Part shown: positions 17,301 through 26,224 of the stretch, one piece after another
Layout: every line of letters begins with the position of its first letter
How positions within the stretch are numbered: the stretch's first letter is position 1
Assembly (NCBI GenBank): GCA_937871435.1
Contig: CALMQM010000048.1
Span: forward strand, 1 to 64,000
Direction: 5' to 3'
DNA from: an uncultured Bacteroidota bacterium
GTDB taxonomy: Bacteria; Bacteroidota; Bacteroidia; AKYH767-A; 2013-40CM-41-45
Length of the DNA stretch: 64,000 bases
Made by a program: the position numbers and the translations under genes
The notes under the pieces: model-generated
What the model was told of the DNA's origin: nothing
Seen by the model: only the letters and a program-made list of their open reading frames with translations
Databases searched by the model: none

Positions 17301-20077
17301 TTGGCGTCAGTCACTTTCACGTTGTATGTGCCGGCTCCGATTCCGGATAGTGTTGCACCGGAAGTTCCGCTGATAAGATTGATTTTATATCCAACATTTA
17401 ATTGATTGGTACAATTGTAATACACAACTGAAGGCATGGAAGCAGAAGGAGTGAATGTGAGCATTCCCACCTGAACTTTGTTATTTGTTACACCGGAATT
17501 GATGATGCTTAATGTATCACCGCCATTTGGATCGCTTGTGATCATGAATGGGAAGCCGGTCGCATTCACATCAAAATAATAGGTGATTCCACGAACGAGT
17601 GTAAGTTCTTTGCCTTCCACTCCATCAATGGAATAACCACTTGGATGTCCTACACCAAAATACGGGTGAGCAGCTGTTTTGGCAGCAACGGTCACAGAGA
17701 ATGCGAGTCCGGAAAGATTGTTTACATCCCAGTTGTAAGTGTAAGGCGCTACACCGCTTGTACCAGAAGCAGTGGCTGATCCATCCAGCAATCCATAACA
17801 GGATACATCAGTTGGTGTGGTAGTGCTGGTGATTTGAGCACCATCAACGACACTTGCTACAGTTGTCCCTGTACAACCGGTTGCATCAGTTACAGTGACA
17901 GTATAATCTCCTGCAAGCAATCCGGTAATCGCATCGGTAGTTTGAACCGGACTGGTATTCCACGAATAAGTCAGCGGAGCAGTTCCACCGCTACCGAATG
18001 CTGTAGCAGTTCCATCGGAACCCATCCAGCATGTTGGAGAAGTAGTGGTAGCAAAAACGGTTGGAGAAGGATTTACGGTTATTGTGATGTTATTGGAAAC
18101 GGCAGTACATCCATTGCCATCGGTAACTGTAGTGTAATAAGTATTGGCTGTGTAAACATTGATGGCCTGAGTAAATGCAGGATCAGGAGACCAGGAGTTT
18201 CCTGTAGGAATATTTGAAACGAGTACTGCATACTGACCATCACAGAATGTTGTTGGAGTAGTAGCAACAATTTCGAGTTGGTTTGCAGTACCTGTCAGTT
18301 TGATATCGTCAATGCGGAATTGAGTTGCGAAATTTCCTTTTGAAAAACGAATTCTCAGATTTCCGGTTGCAGGAATTGTTCCGGTAGGAGTGATCAGTGT
18401 CCATGCATTGGCAGAAGCAGGCTGTGTGAATGAAAGAGCTGTCCAGCTCAAGCCATCAGAACTTACTTCAACGGTGAGTCCGCTGGTGAGATCAGAGCGG
18501 AGGAGACCGAATGACAAGGTAAGACCGGTGTAATGAAGTGTGTTGATTCCGCTGATGGTGAGATCACGGACACTACTTGTTGGCGCGTTGCTGAATCCCA
18601 TAAAAATATTTCCACCTGCACTTGCACCTGAATAACCTGTAGAAGCTGTAGTCGTTCTGACATCAGCCTGAGGAGTGGTGGAGCTTGAGAAGGTATACAC
18701 TCCATTGTTCTGCCAGCCGGTATAAGAATTCACGGCAATAGAGGTTGCAGGAGGTGTAGGAACAGGAGTACCAACATTTTCAGAAAACAATGTTCCTGTA
18801 ACTCCGAATGAATTTTCTGTTACTACAGTTGGGGAAGAAGTTGCAGTACAACCTGATCCGTCAGTAACAGTAACTGTATACGAACCGCTATGGCTTACCG
18901 TAATCGATGAAGTTGTTTCGGATGTTGACCACAGATAGGATGCACCTGAGGAAGAGGTGAGAGTAACAGAACCCCCTGAACAGAACGTGGTAGGCCCACC
19001 GGCGGTGATAGTCGGAGCGGAGCATGATGTTCCTGTTCCTGAAACAGAAACTTGTCGGAGGGTTGCACCTGTGCTGGTATGATTAATAGTTCCGGAGTAA
19101 GGACCGGCTGAAGAAGGAACAAAATGAACGTAGATGGTTGTAGTAGGAACAGAACCTGAAGAAGGTGTGAGAGAGAATCCTGAAGAGAATCCTGAACCCG
19201 AGCTAAGGGAAACTTCAAAACCTGAAGGTGCAGCAATAGCAATAGGTGCAGTGAGGTTAGATCCTGAAACAGTATACGTTTTTTCAGCTGAAGTAAAGCC
19301 GGTTTGAACATTACCAAAATTGGTCAGACTTGTAGTTGAGACAGTGATATTTGGTGGGGCTGCCGAGCCACTTATAGAAATGTTATCTACTGCCAATCCC
19401 GGGCGAGAACCTGCTCCACTCACCTGACGGGATGCCCAACGGAGTTGAACCACCGGTTGATTGTCAGCGGCCGGAGGAAGTGTAGCGGATTTTGTCTGTG
19501 AATTTTGAGGAGTAGTACCTGATGTTTGAAGGGTGGTGTTATTTTGATATTCAGTACCGGTCACGTTTGACCATGCTCCGGAAGTTCCAACACGGTATTG
19601 CAGAATCAATTCATTGATGCGGGTATTCGAAGTTCCGTCGTAAGGATTTCGAATTGTCATTGCATCGAATGAAACAGAAATGGAAGTGAGACCGGTGGTA
19701 TTGATAGCAAGTGCAACACACAAATCAAGTGAAGCGGTGTTGAGACTTCCGATTTTACCGCTGTAGTTGTGCACATTTCCGCTTGTAGTTGCGGCAGTAC
19801 TGTTCGCAGTAAGAGCTCTGTCAGCAGTTGGGCCCGTAGTATTGAATGAGGCACCCGGGGAGGTGGAGATTGTCCAGCCGATCCAACCGGCAGGATAGGT
19901 TGTTGAGCTTGCAGCCAGTCCGGAAAAGTCCTGTGAATAAGGCAACGATTGTGCGGCAGGATTTGTTTGAGAGAAAGATGAAATGGAAAGGCTGACGAAG
20001 AAAAGAATCATCAGACGTGAAAACCATTTTACAAAATTTCCTGGGGGATTTGCGAATGGATTGTAGTGTGTTGTCAT
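14321..20077 (-). CDS. Giant secreted multidomain protein (SprB repeats, IPT/TIG, dockerin-like end)
   Basis: 1918 residues from ATG 20077; a longer frame to 20161 adds 28 residues before the leader and is less likely. A signal peptide occupies roughly residues 1-37 (hydrophobic core LMILFFVSLSISSF). In order: an anchor-type beta domain, a Hydin-like beta domain, Ig/PKD-like units, two near-identical ~150-residue modules starting at YTGWQNNG, six SprB-type repeats with the DANGC(T/S) ending (the last three in tandem at about 15140-15850), two IPT/TIG domains and a C-terminal pair of Ca-binding-like loops (FVESSDYGAIEND, LVESSDYSMIENN). One SprB repeat is split by a ~114-residue cupredoxin-like insert. 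There is no classic T9SS sorting domain. Probable role: surface adhesion; inferred from architecture only. Confidence 0.85.
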   Translation of the reverse strand: MTTHYNPFANPPGNFVKWFSRLMILFFVSLSISSFSQTNPAAQSLPYSQDFSGLAASSTTYPAGWIGWTISTSPGASFNTTGPTADRALTANSTAATTSGNVHNYSGKIGSLNTASLDLCVALAINTTGLTSISVSFDAMTIRNPYDGTSNTRINELILQYRVGTSGAWSNVTGTEYQNNTTLQTSGTTPQNSQTKSATLPPAADNQPVVQLRWASRQVSGAGSRPGLAVDNISISGSAAPPNITVSTTSLTNFGNVQTGFTSAEKTYTVSGSNLTAPIAIAAPSGFEVSLSSGSGFSSGFSLTPSSGSVPTTTIYVHFVPSSAGPYSGTINHTSTGATLRQVSVSGTGTSCSAPTITAGGPTTFCSGGSVTLTSSSGASYLWSTSETTSSITVSHSGSYTVTVTDGSGCTATSSPTVVTENSFGVTGTLFSENVGTPVPTPPATSIAVNSYTGWQNNGVYTFSSSTTPQADVRTTTASTGYSGASAGGNIFMGFSNAPTSSVRDLTISGINTLHYTGLTLSFGLLRSDLTSGLTVEVSSDGLSWTALSFTQPASANAWTLITPTGTIPATGNLRIRFSKGNFATQFRIDDIKLTGTANQLEIVATTPTTFCDGQYAVLVSNIPTGNSWSPDPAFTQAINVYTANTYYTTVTDGNGCTAVSNNITITVNPSPTVFATTTSPTCWMGSDGTATAFGSGGTAPLTYSWNTSPVQTTDAITGLLAGDYTVTVTDATGCTGTTVASVVDGAQITSTTTPTDVSCYGLLDGSATASGTSGVAPYTYNWDVNNLSGLAFSVTVAAKTAAHPYFGVGHPSGYSIDGVEGKELTLVRGITYYFDVNATGFPFMITSDPNGGDTLSIINSGVTNNKVQVGMLTFTPSASMPSVVYYNCTNQLNVGYKINLISGTSGATLSGIGAGTYNVKVTDANGCTGVNTVTVNQPAQIEVTTYLPSTSGFVGDIVQIIGSGFTTVTDVKFNGISSPSFTVDNFFQITAEVPVGATTGQVTVVIGGCSGTSTTPFTVITCAAPTITPGGPTTFCSPGSVTLTSSANTSYLWSNGETTQSITVSGSGSYYVTTTNGVGCTASSTPVSVTVNSYSGYGGPAFSENFGTPTGSPLVNVYTGWQNNGTYYYTSTTANLCDVRTTSASTGYLGASGSGNVFFGTATTNPRNFIISGINTQNYTGLTLQFGLLRANVSGCTTEAMVVEVSSDGVIWTPLTYTQPAINVWTLITASGTIPAVPNLSIRFSKSTCAQFRIDDVKITGTTSQASIAASGPTNLCSGQSVRLVSNIPAGNTWAPNGETTKHINVTASGTYSSTIADINGCTTVSNSITVNVSPALSVATTPTNVLCFGDATGTALAVETGGTPPVSFSWNTVPVQTTATATGLIAGTYSVTATDAFGCTATASAVITQPAAALSLSSTQINVSCNGGSNGSIDLTVNGGTSPYSYSWGGGQLTEDISGLSAGTYSVIVTDANGCTANTSVTITEPAVLSASTTQIDELCNGGNTGSIDLTVSGGTSPYSYSWSGGQTTEDLTGLLAGTNSVTVTDANGCTTTASATITEPTAISLSTTQVDVSCNGGNNGFIDLSVSGGTPGYTYSWSNSETTEDISGLVAGPYSVTVVDANGCSATTSATITEPAAIVIGSFSPSSGAAGTPVVISGSGFVGITDVQFNGVSATFTVDNANQISTTVPVGATTGVITISTPSCVTNSSTDFVVPTATVTFTVKAFIQGYYQSGNPMNAALFNSGISASPTDCDTLTVCLIDPSMLISMECFQGILQTDGNLVCTFSGAYSGNSFYLRVTHRNSLETWSADPVQINDGDTYDFTTSDLQAYSSNMVNVDPGTFALWSGDVSDFGSNLGIQDGFVESSDYGAIENDSQNFAFGYNYTDITGDGLVESSDYSMIENNSQLFIIASHP

Positions 20078-20150
20078 GTATAATTTATTAAGTGTTTTTT
20101 TTGATGCAAAGTCCGGAAAGCCTTTGTTGATGAGACTTTCAGCGGGCAAA

Positions 20151-20158
20151 CAAAGTAA
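20151..20158 (-). promoter_or_regulatory. Possible -7 box of the giant protein gene
   Basis: Minus-strand TTACTTTG, the same octamer as upstream of acpP and of the small gene at 20300-20617. It lies about 75 bp before ATG 20077, leaving a long leader. It could also be read as TACTTTG, a shortened TAnnTTTG. Confidence 0.35.
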
Positions 20159-20246
20159 CAAAAAAAACGATAGAATTCACATTACCTGAAGGTTATGAAT
20201 GTGTAAAATTCGACTTGGTAAAGTGACAGAAAAACATGGGGAAATA

Positions 20247-20279
20247 AAAAAATCCCCCATAGCCGTGGGGGATTTTTTC
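20247..20279 (-). terminator. Rho-independent terminator of the 105-residue gene
   Basis: AATCCCCCATAGCCGTGGGGGATT forms a tight hairpin flanked by A and T runs. On the minus strand it follows the stop codon at 20300 closely and ends in a T run. Confidence 0.85.
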
Positions 20280-20299
20280 CTAATAATTATAGCCTGATA

Positions 20300-20617
20300 T
20301 TATCTGTATGAATTGAGTCGTTGATTTCTTTCTTCCAGTAACTGCATGATGATTTTGTAGTCGTTGAGAGATACCGGACGGATATTGAGAATATCATCAA
20401 TATTTATCTGTTTGCTCAGTCTGGCACACGTTTCTTTGTCATACTTCTCGAAGGCTGTTTTATATGCCTGCATATGTAACTGAGGAATAAAGTAATATTC
20501 AATTTCAGAGAGCGTCAGATTGTATTTGTTGATGATGATTCCCGGTTCTTTAGCACCATTTCGGAATGAGAACATACTATACACATGAATAAAATCCTGA
20601 ATTTCTATCGCTGTCAT
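20300..20617 (-). CDS. Small hypothetical protein, 105 aa
   Basis: No family recognised. The 105 residues are helical and charged with no signal peptide or membrane segment, so a cytoplasmic protein is expected. Visible features: an aromatic N-terminal part (IHVYSMFSFRNG), a middle FEKYDKETCARLSKQINIDD segment and a basic C-terminal helix LLEERNQRLNSYR. It has its own terminator at 20247-20279 and a CAAAGTAA promoter-like box just upstream (20638-20645), which supports a real transcription unit of one gene. Confidence 0.6.
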   Translation of the reverse strand: MTAIEIQDFIHVYSMFSFRNGAKEPGIIINKYNLTLSEIEYYFIPQLHMQAYKTAFEKYDKETCARLSKQINIDDILNIRPVSLNDYKIIMQLLEERNQRLNSYR

Positions 20618-20637
20618 ACGTGTTATGATTGTGAAAG

Positions 20638-20645
20638 CAAAGTAA
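20638..20645 (-). promoter_or_regulatory. Possible -7 box of the 105-residue gene
   Basis: Minus-strand TTACTTTG about 20 bp upstream of the start codon at 20617. The position is right for a Bacteroidota -7 element. Confidence 0.4.
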
Positions 20646-20849
20646 TCTGTGAATGCCCCGGGGTCAATTGAAAATTGGTAAATGAAGGGATTCTATTGAT
20701 TAATTGACCTGATTTATGGGGTGAATTCATTACAGGAAAAACGGGGGATTGAATTAGTCTAAATTTTATATATTATTCAAAATCAAGAATATAACTATAT
20801 AAGTGTTAAAAATCAGAGTAAATGAAAGGATGTGATCTGTGTATAAAAG

Positions 20850-20882
20850 TAAAACCCAGAGGCTGCGTCCTCTGGGTTTTTA
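20850..20882 (-). terminator. Rho-independent terminator downstream of PAS-LuxR gene 1
   Basis: AAAACCCAGAGGCTGCGTCCTCTGGGTTTT: a 9-10 bp stem with a small loop flanked by A and T runs. It lies about 125 bp after the stop codon at 21007 on the minus strand. Confidence 0.8.
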
Positions 20883-21006
20883 AAAAGATGAAATAGTTTG
20901 GAGCTAGTGTGAAAAGTTCTCCAAAGATGAACTATGTTATTTTATTAGAAAATACCTCATTGAGGGGAAATATTACCCTAATAATGGGGTATTAGTTGAG
21001 CCCATT

Positions 21007-22119
21007 TCAAAAAAGTCCCATTTTTTCAGCTTTTCGGATCAATTCGGCTGCATTTTTTGCATTTAATTTTTTCAGGAGCATTTTTCTATGAGTTCGAATG
21101 GTATGTGCACTGACATGTAGTTTCTGTGCGATTTTTTCGGAGGATAATCCTTCTGACATTAAAATCAATACTTCAAGTTCCCTTTCACTTAAGTCCGGTA
21201 ATTCATCAGCAGATTTTTGTGAGTTTTTATTTTGTCGTAATGATTGTAAAAACTCCAGATTGATGTACGGTTTACCATCAATAATTTTAATCGAATCATT
21301 TTGAATATCCTCAAAATGGGTTGTAGCGTTTTTTCCTCCGGTTTGTTTGGTGGCAAGAGTAAAAGAAGAGATGAGAAATTTCACTTGTTGGTTTGAGTCG
21401 CGCTCAAGAACGCTGGTCACACTTCGGATACGGATGTATCCTTTGTTTTTTCTTTTGTATCTGAATATTGTTTCCCAACTGATGTGATCATGGACAAATG
21501 GTTGATTGTTTCTTTTTTCCAGATTGATTTGAAAATCAGAAACAATTCTGCCTGCATCATCTTCGTGAATATTGGCAAGTCCGAATCCCCAACCTCCATG
21601 CAGGTATTCTTCTTTTGTCCACCCTGAAAGTAATTCCATTCCGTGTGTTACAAAATGATTTTTTCCTGTTTGCACATCAGAAACTATCCAGCCGGTATCA
21701 GCACGATTGTCCATCACTTTGAGGATGGAATGTTTTTCCGGAGAAAATTTTTCTGAATCCGGAGTTTTGATCATTCCCTGGAAGACGAAGAGAATTCCGA
21801 CGGGGTCTTCAGATGATCCAAGATGATAAGCAGTTGTGTAATACTCCGGCTGAATTTGAGAATGATTACCACGATGGCGAATCCGAATGGAAAGTGATTG
21901 TTTCTTGTTTAGTTTTTTATCGATATCGATACAATCGATTTCCGGAAACAAGATTGAACAATTTTTCCCTTTGAGTTCTGTCAGATTAAGGTTTAGTTTT
22001 CCGAGAAGAAAAGGATTGCAGTAAATAATTTTTCCATTTCTGTTGCTGACTAAAATTCCGTCAGAGTTCACATCAAAAATACTGCGTAAAGGTTTAATGT
22101 AGTCAAGAACTGTTTTCAT
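21007..22119 (-). CDS. PAS domain LuxR-type transcriptional regulator 1
   Basis: 370 residues, no membrane segment. Residues ~10-115 form a PAS domain (DVNSDGILVSNRNGKIIYCN); residues ~135-265 look like a second, PAS_3-like sensor domain (WTKEEYLHGGWGFGLANIHE). The C-terminal ~65 residues are a LuxR/GerE helix-turn-helix, LSERELEVLILMSEGLSSEK then HVSAHTIRTHRKMLLKKL. The protein would sense an internal signal and bind DNA directly, without a kinase. It is a paralogue of the gene just upstream (22240-23328), from which it is separated by 120 bp. Confidence 0.88.
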   Translation of the reverse strand: MKTVLDYIKPLRSIFDVNSDGILVSNRNGKIIYCNPFLLGKLNLNLTELKGKNCSILFPEIDCIDIDKKLNKKQSLSIRIRHRGNHSQIQPEYYTTAYHLGSSEDPVGILFVFQGMIKTPDSEKFSPEKHSILKVMDNRADTGWIVSDVQTGKNHFVTHGMELLSGWTKEEYLHGGWGFGLANIHEDDAGRIVSDFQINLEKRNNQPFVHDHISWETIFRYKRKNKGYIRIRSVTSVLERDSNQQVKFLISSFTLATKQTGGKNATTHFEDIQNDSIKIIDGKPYINLEFLQSLRQNKNSQKSADELPDLSERELEVLILMSEGLSSEKIAQKLHVSAHTIRTHRKMLLKKLNAKNAAELIRKAEKMGLF

Positions 22120-22239
22120 ATGTAGGGCACCACTTAAAAAAAATTCGGGTGCTGTTAATTTATTTCATTGAGTCACTCAGATTATTTCACTGCGGATATC
22201 ACTTTCAAATCTTTATTCGCCGGCAAAGTGATAAAATTC

Positions 22240-23328
22240 TTATTCCAGTCCCATGTTGGCGGCGATTCGGATTGCATCCGCGGCATTACGGGCATCGAGT
22301 TTTTTAAAAAGACTTTTCTTGTATGAATTAATTGTATTCAGTCGTAAACCAAGGATTACAGCGATTTCTTTGGCCGCATGTCCCTGACGTAAATAATGTA
22401 ACACTTCAATTTCTCTGGGAGATAAACTTATGCCAAATGAAGAAGATTCATGGTTATCTTCTGCAATATTGGAAGGAACAATATGATTTTGTCGGAGGAG
22501 CTGATCAAGGATTTTGTCTGTCAGATGATGTTCGTTGTTTTTCTCCTCCGTGATATCGGTGCTGAAAATTATCGTATACAACACCCGATCGTTCGCATCT
22601 CTTTCAAGGACATACGTTTCGCTTTTCACCCATCTCCAGGATCCGTTTCTGTGTCGCCATCTGTATTCGTAAATGATGGGTTGATGGTCATGTATAAATG
22701 GCTGTGTGTTCCAGAGATTCATGCCATAAAGGAAACTTTCAATCAGTGGTTTTACATCTTCTGGATGTGTTAGTGAAATTCCCAATGCCCATCCATTTTC
22801 GACAAAGTCCTGATTGTCCCAGCCGATGATTTTCTCCAAAGCTTCAGATACATAGAGTGTAGTTCGTGCCTGAACATCGGTAACGGTAATCAATTCTTCG
22901 GAAAGATTGCTGAGTGCTTTGAGAAGGTTCACCTGATGATGGAAATGTTCCATCCGTTCTGCCGGCAATCCGATTTTTTCTTTGAAAGTGAACAATACTC
23001 CCATTGGGTCATTGTTCAAATTGTGCAGCATGGTATAGTTCACCGTTACATTGAATGGGCGATTATTTTTTCCAAAGCACTGGATAACGCGGATAATATT
23101 TTCCTGTTGAGATAATTCTTCCAACAGGTTGGTAAAGCGAAAGTTTTTATCATGTCGAAGATTGGCGCAATTCACACCTTTTACTTCATCTTCTTCATAA
23201 CCGAACAATTCACGGATAGCAGGATTTGTGTAGACTATTTTTCCATCTAAAGCAGTAACCATGATACCGTCTTTCGACAGATCATAGAGGGCGATACCCG
23301 GTTGAATGTATGCTAATAAGGCTTGCAT
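22240..23328 (-). CDS. PAS domain LuxR-type transcriptional regulator 2
   Basis: 362 residues with the same architecture as its downstream neighbour: PAS (DLSKDGIMVTALDGKIVYTN), a PAS_3-like domain (GWDNQDFVENGWALGISLTH) and a C-terminal LuxR helix-turn-helix (LSPREIEVLHYLRQGHAAKE, then LRLNTINSYKKSLFKKLDAR). The pair looks like a tandem duplication that has diverged considerably, especially in the first PAS domain. It is cytoplasmic, and its ligand and targets are unknown. Confidence 0.88.
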   Translation of the reverse strand: MQALLAYIQPGIALYDLSKDGIMVTALDGKIVYTNPAIRELFGYEEDEVKGVNCANLRHDKNFRFTNLLEELSQQENIIRVIQCFGKNNRPFNVTVNYTMLHNLNNDPMGVLFTFKEKIGLPAERMEHFHHQVNLLKALSNLSEELITVTDVQARTTLYVSEALEKIIGWDNQDFVENGWALGISLTHPEDVKPLIESFLYGMNLWNTQPFIHDHQPIIYEYRWRHRNGSWRWVKSETYVLERDANDRVLYTIIFSTDITEEKNNEHHLTDKILDQLLRQNHIVPSNIAEDNHESSSFGISLSPREIEVLHYLRQGHAAKEIAVILGLRLNTINSYKKSLFKKLDARNAADAIRIAANMGLE

Positions 23329-23560
23329 ATGAAAGAATATAAAAACGAGATACCGGCAAGTGACATCTTACAGTCTGGTAAGTAACACGAACAATACAGG
23401 TTCAGGACATGTTACACGCCTTGCATAGCAGATGTTTTCAATTCATTAAATTCATTGTTGGCGCAAAGGAGGAGAGCCAGGAAATGAGATTATTACTAGC
23501 TCAGTGATCTCAAAGCAAATATAAAAAGCTTCTTTAACTAAAAAAATTTATTAGCGGAAA

Positions 23561-23594
23561 ATGCGCCTGTTCTGATGGAAAAGACCAGGTGCAT
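23561..23594 (-). terminator. Weak hairpin terminator after the M42 peptidase gene
   Basis: ATGCGCCTG and CAGGTGCAT pair with one G-T, with a 16-nt loop. On the minus strand it follows the stop codon at 23610 and is succeeded by a T-rich stretch, so it is a possible but imperfect terminator. Confidence 0.35.
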
Positions 23595-23609
23595 AAAATC
23601 AGAGTGTAA

Positions 23610-24647
23610 TTAAAATTCCCAGGAGTTTTTGTCCAAATCCTTTAAACATGCGGAAAGCAGTTCAATACAAGCGGTAATATCATTTTTATCTGCCATTTCT
23701 ATTACCTGATGAATATGTCTTGTAGGGATTGAAATTGCTCCTGCAATTGCACCGGTTTTACCCATTCGTTGAATTCCGGCTGTATCTGTTCCTCCGGCCT
23801 GCAGGATTTCAGGTTGCCATTTTATTTTGAATTTGGTCGCTGTCTTTTTCATGAATTCAACCATTCGCGAATCGCAGATTGTTGAAGAGTCCATGATTTT
23901 AATTCCGGCTCCTTTGCCCAGGGAAGTGACACGTTCATGTGGCTGAGAACCCGGAACGTCGTAGGCAATAGTAGTATCCAGTGCGATTCCAAAATCAGGT
24001 TCGATATGGTGAGCAGCAACATTGGCACCGCGAATTCCTACTTCTTCCTGCACAGTAAACACACCGTAGACAGTGAATGGGATATTTTTCAATTTGCGAA
24101 AAGTTTCGATCAGGATGAAAACTGAAACTCTGTTGTCGATCGATTTGCAATTGACACAATTCCCCATTTCGATCAACTGTCGTTCTCGTGTAATAGGATC
24201 GCCGATTTGAACAAATTTTTCCACTTCTTTTTTTGTCATTCCCAGATCAATAAAAAAGTCGGAGATGCTGGCAGGTTTGTTTCTTTCTTCAGCCGACATG
24301 ATATGAATTGGTTTCGAGCCCATCACACCGATGAGATCTTTCTTTCCATGAACGATCACACGTTGTGCTGTAAGTGTTTTTGGGTCAAATCCTCCCAGGG
24401 TGTGAAAGCGAAGAAATCCATTGTCGTCAATGTGCGTTACCATGAAACCTATTTCATCCATGTGCGCCGCTACCATTACTTTTTTTGCATGCTTTCCTTT
24501 TTTGATCGCGGTGAGGTTTCCCATTTTGTCAATGTGAACTTCATCGGCCAAAGGAGTGATTTCCCGCAATACAATTTCACGGATTCTGTTTTCAAATCCC
24601 GGAGCCCCAGCGGTTTCACAAATTTCTTTCAGTAGAGGAATATTCAT
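23610..24647 (-). CDS. M42 family metallopeptidase (CelM/tetrahedral aminopeptidase type)
   Basis: 345 residues, family length. The dinuclear metal ligands of M42 enzymes can be followed: AAHMDEIGFMV near residue 60, SIDNRVSVF with the bridging aspartate near 170, VQEEVGIRGA with the catalytic glutamate near 203, ALDTT near 222 and PTRHIHQVIE near 313. These aminopeptidases form tetrahedral 12-mers in the cytoplasm and trim peptides; older annotations call them endoglucanase M. There is no signal peptide. The gene stands 85 bp downstream of pyk on the same strand. Confidence 0.92.
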   Translation of the reverse strand: MNIPLLKEICETAGAPGFENRIREIVLREITPLADEVHIDKMGNLTAIKKGKHAKKVMVAAHMDEIGFMVTHIDDNGFLRFHTLGGFDPKTLTAQRVIVHGKKDLIGVMGSKPIHIMSAEERNKPASISDFFIDLGMTKKEVEKFVQIGDPITRERQLIEMGNCVNCKSIDNRVSVFILIETFRKLKNIPFTVYGVFTVQEEVGIRGANVAAHHIEPDFGIALDTTIAYDVPGSQPHERVTSLGKGAGIKIMDSSTICDSRMVEFMKKTATKFKIKWQPEILQAGGTDTAGIQRMGKTGAIAGAISIPTRHIHQVIEMADKNDITACIELLSACLKDLDKNSWEF

Positions 24648-24732
24648 GTTGTTTTATTTTGGCGAATGTTTTTTGAATTAACGATTTAAGGTCAAATTTA
24701 TTGACTAACGAATTGGTTCACTCTTCACTCTC

Positions 24733-26160
24733 TCATTTTACCCTGCTCAGTTTGATCATATTTGTTCTTCGTTGTTCAACAAGCGGAATGCTGGCAAGAT
24801 TAATAATGATATCTCCGTTCTGAACATATCCGTTGTCTTTCAGAATTTGTTGCAACTCATCAATGGTTTCATCTGTAGATACTCTTCTGTCGTAGAAGAA
24901 TCCTCGTACTCCCCACACAAGGCTGATTACATGGAGGAGATCCGGAACATCGGTGAAGATGAGGATGTCGGCCTCCGGACGCTGGCAGGCTACTTTGTAG
25001 GCTGTGTAACCTGAACGTGTCATTCCGACAATTGCTTTGGCTCCTACCTGCGATGCCATCACACATGCGTTGTAGCAAACAGAATCGGAGATAAAAGAAT
25101 CACTCGTAATATCAGGTTTATGATCTCGGTTATAGCGGTAGGCTTTTGCTTCAACGGTTGTAATAATGTTGCGCATGTATTCCACCACTTTGGCCGGGTA
25201 TTGTCCGACGGAAGTTTCACCACTTAGCATTACCGCATCAGCGCCGTCCATCACAGAATTTGCGACATCATTTACTTCCGCTCTTGTCGGAGAGTAATTG
25301 GTGATCATGGATTCCATCATCTGGGTTGCGATGATCACCGGTTTGGCCGCTTCGATGCATTTGTTCACGAGCATCTTTTGAATGATAGGGACCTGTTCCA
25401 TCGGTAATTCCACACCGAGATCTCCACGCGCGACCATCAATGCATCTGTTTCGTGAATGATGTAATCAATTTCAGAGAGGGCTTCCGGCTTTTCAATTTT
25501 AGCAATTACACGGATTTTTTTTCCGGCACGTTTGATTATGCCTTTCAGATCGGTGATATCTCTGGCAGAACGTACAAAAGAGAGACCGATCCAGTCTACG
25601 TTTTGTTCAAGCGCGAAACTCAGGTCTTCGAGGTCTTTTGCTGTGAGACTTGGAAGGGAAATTTTTGTTCGTGGAAGATTTACTCCTTTGCGTGAAGACA
25701 ATTTGCCGCGACTTTCCACGATTGCATGTACTTCATCCAGCCGATTGGTACTGATCACACGAAGCTGAATTTTTCCATCATCAATCAACACCACATCACC
25801 AATTGCAACATCCTGTGGAAATTGCTGATAGTTCATGTACAGCCGGCCTTCTTTCCCAACGCATTCATGTGTTGTGAAAATGAGTTCCTGTCCAACTTCG
25901 AGCAACATCTCATTGTTCTCCACTTCACCGATGCGCAATTTGGGTCCCTGCAGATCGACGAGTATCGAAGTATTGACTTTCAACTCCTCACTGATGGAAC
26001 GGATATCGTCTATCACTTTTTTGTGCACGGCATAATCGCCATGCGAGAGATTCAACCGGCACACATCTACTCCTGCTTTCATAAGTTGTCGCAACATTTC
26101 CGGAGAGGAGGAAGCCGGTCCGATTGTGGCAACAATTTTTGTTTTATTATATGGAATCAT
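24733..26160 (-). CDS. pyk: Pyruvate kinase
   Basis: 475 residues. It converts phosphoenolpyruvate and ADP to pyruvate and ATP, the last step of glycolysis. The start TKIVATIGPASSSPEML, the LSHGD segment, the Mg/K-binding LVDLQGPKLRIG and the catalytic region VIAKIEKPEAL followed by VARGDLGVELP are all intact. The C-terminal allosteric domain is present. It is the last gene of a minus-strand cluster beginning with acpP. Confidence 0.97.
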   Translation of the reverse strand: MIPYNKTKIVATIGPASSSPEMLRQLMKAGVDVCRLNLSHGDYAVHKKVIDDIRSISEELKVNTSILVDLQGPKLRIGEVENNEMLLEVGQELIFTTHECVGKEGRLYMNYQQFPQDVAIGDVVLIDDGKIQLRVISTNRLDEVHAIVESRGKLSSRKGVNLPRTKISLPSLTAKDLEDLSFALEQNVDWIGLSFVRSARDITDLKGIIKRAGKKIRVIAKIEKPEALSEIDYIIHETDALMVARGDLGVELPMEQVPIIQKMLVNKCIEAAKPVIIATQMMESMITNYSPTRAEVNDVANSVMDGADAVMLSGETSVGQYPAKVVEYMRNIITTVEAKAYRYNRDHKPDITSDSFISDSVCYNACVMASQVGAKAIVGMTRSGYTAYKVACQRPEADILIFTDVPDLLHVISLVWGVRGFFYDRRVSTDETIDELQQILKDNGYVQNGDIIINLASIPLVEQRRTNMIKLSRVK

Positions 26161-26224
26161 AATTTTGTTTGGAATACAGAGAAATCACGCTCATTGAATC
26201 CGCAGAGATCGTCTGAAATTTTAT

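Larger units (their letters stand above)
20618..21006. other. Intergenic region, no gene seen
   Basis: This 389-bp AT-rich gap holds the promoter-like box at 20638-20645 and the terminator at 20850-20882. No credible reading frame or RNA gene was seen in the rest. Confidence 0.6.

Noticed and set aside
14321-20077. DNA-level tandem repeat or frameshift in the giant protein gene
   Set aside because: The similarity between SprB units is at protein level with diverged codons, and the frame stays open for 1918 codons; no duplication longer than a few tens of bases or frame break was found by eye.
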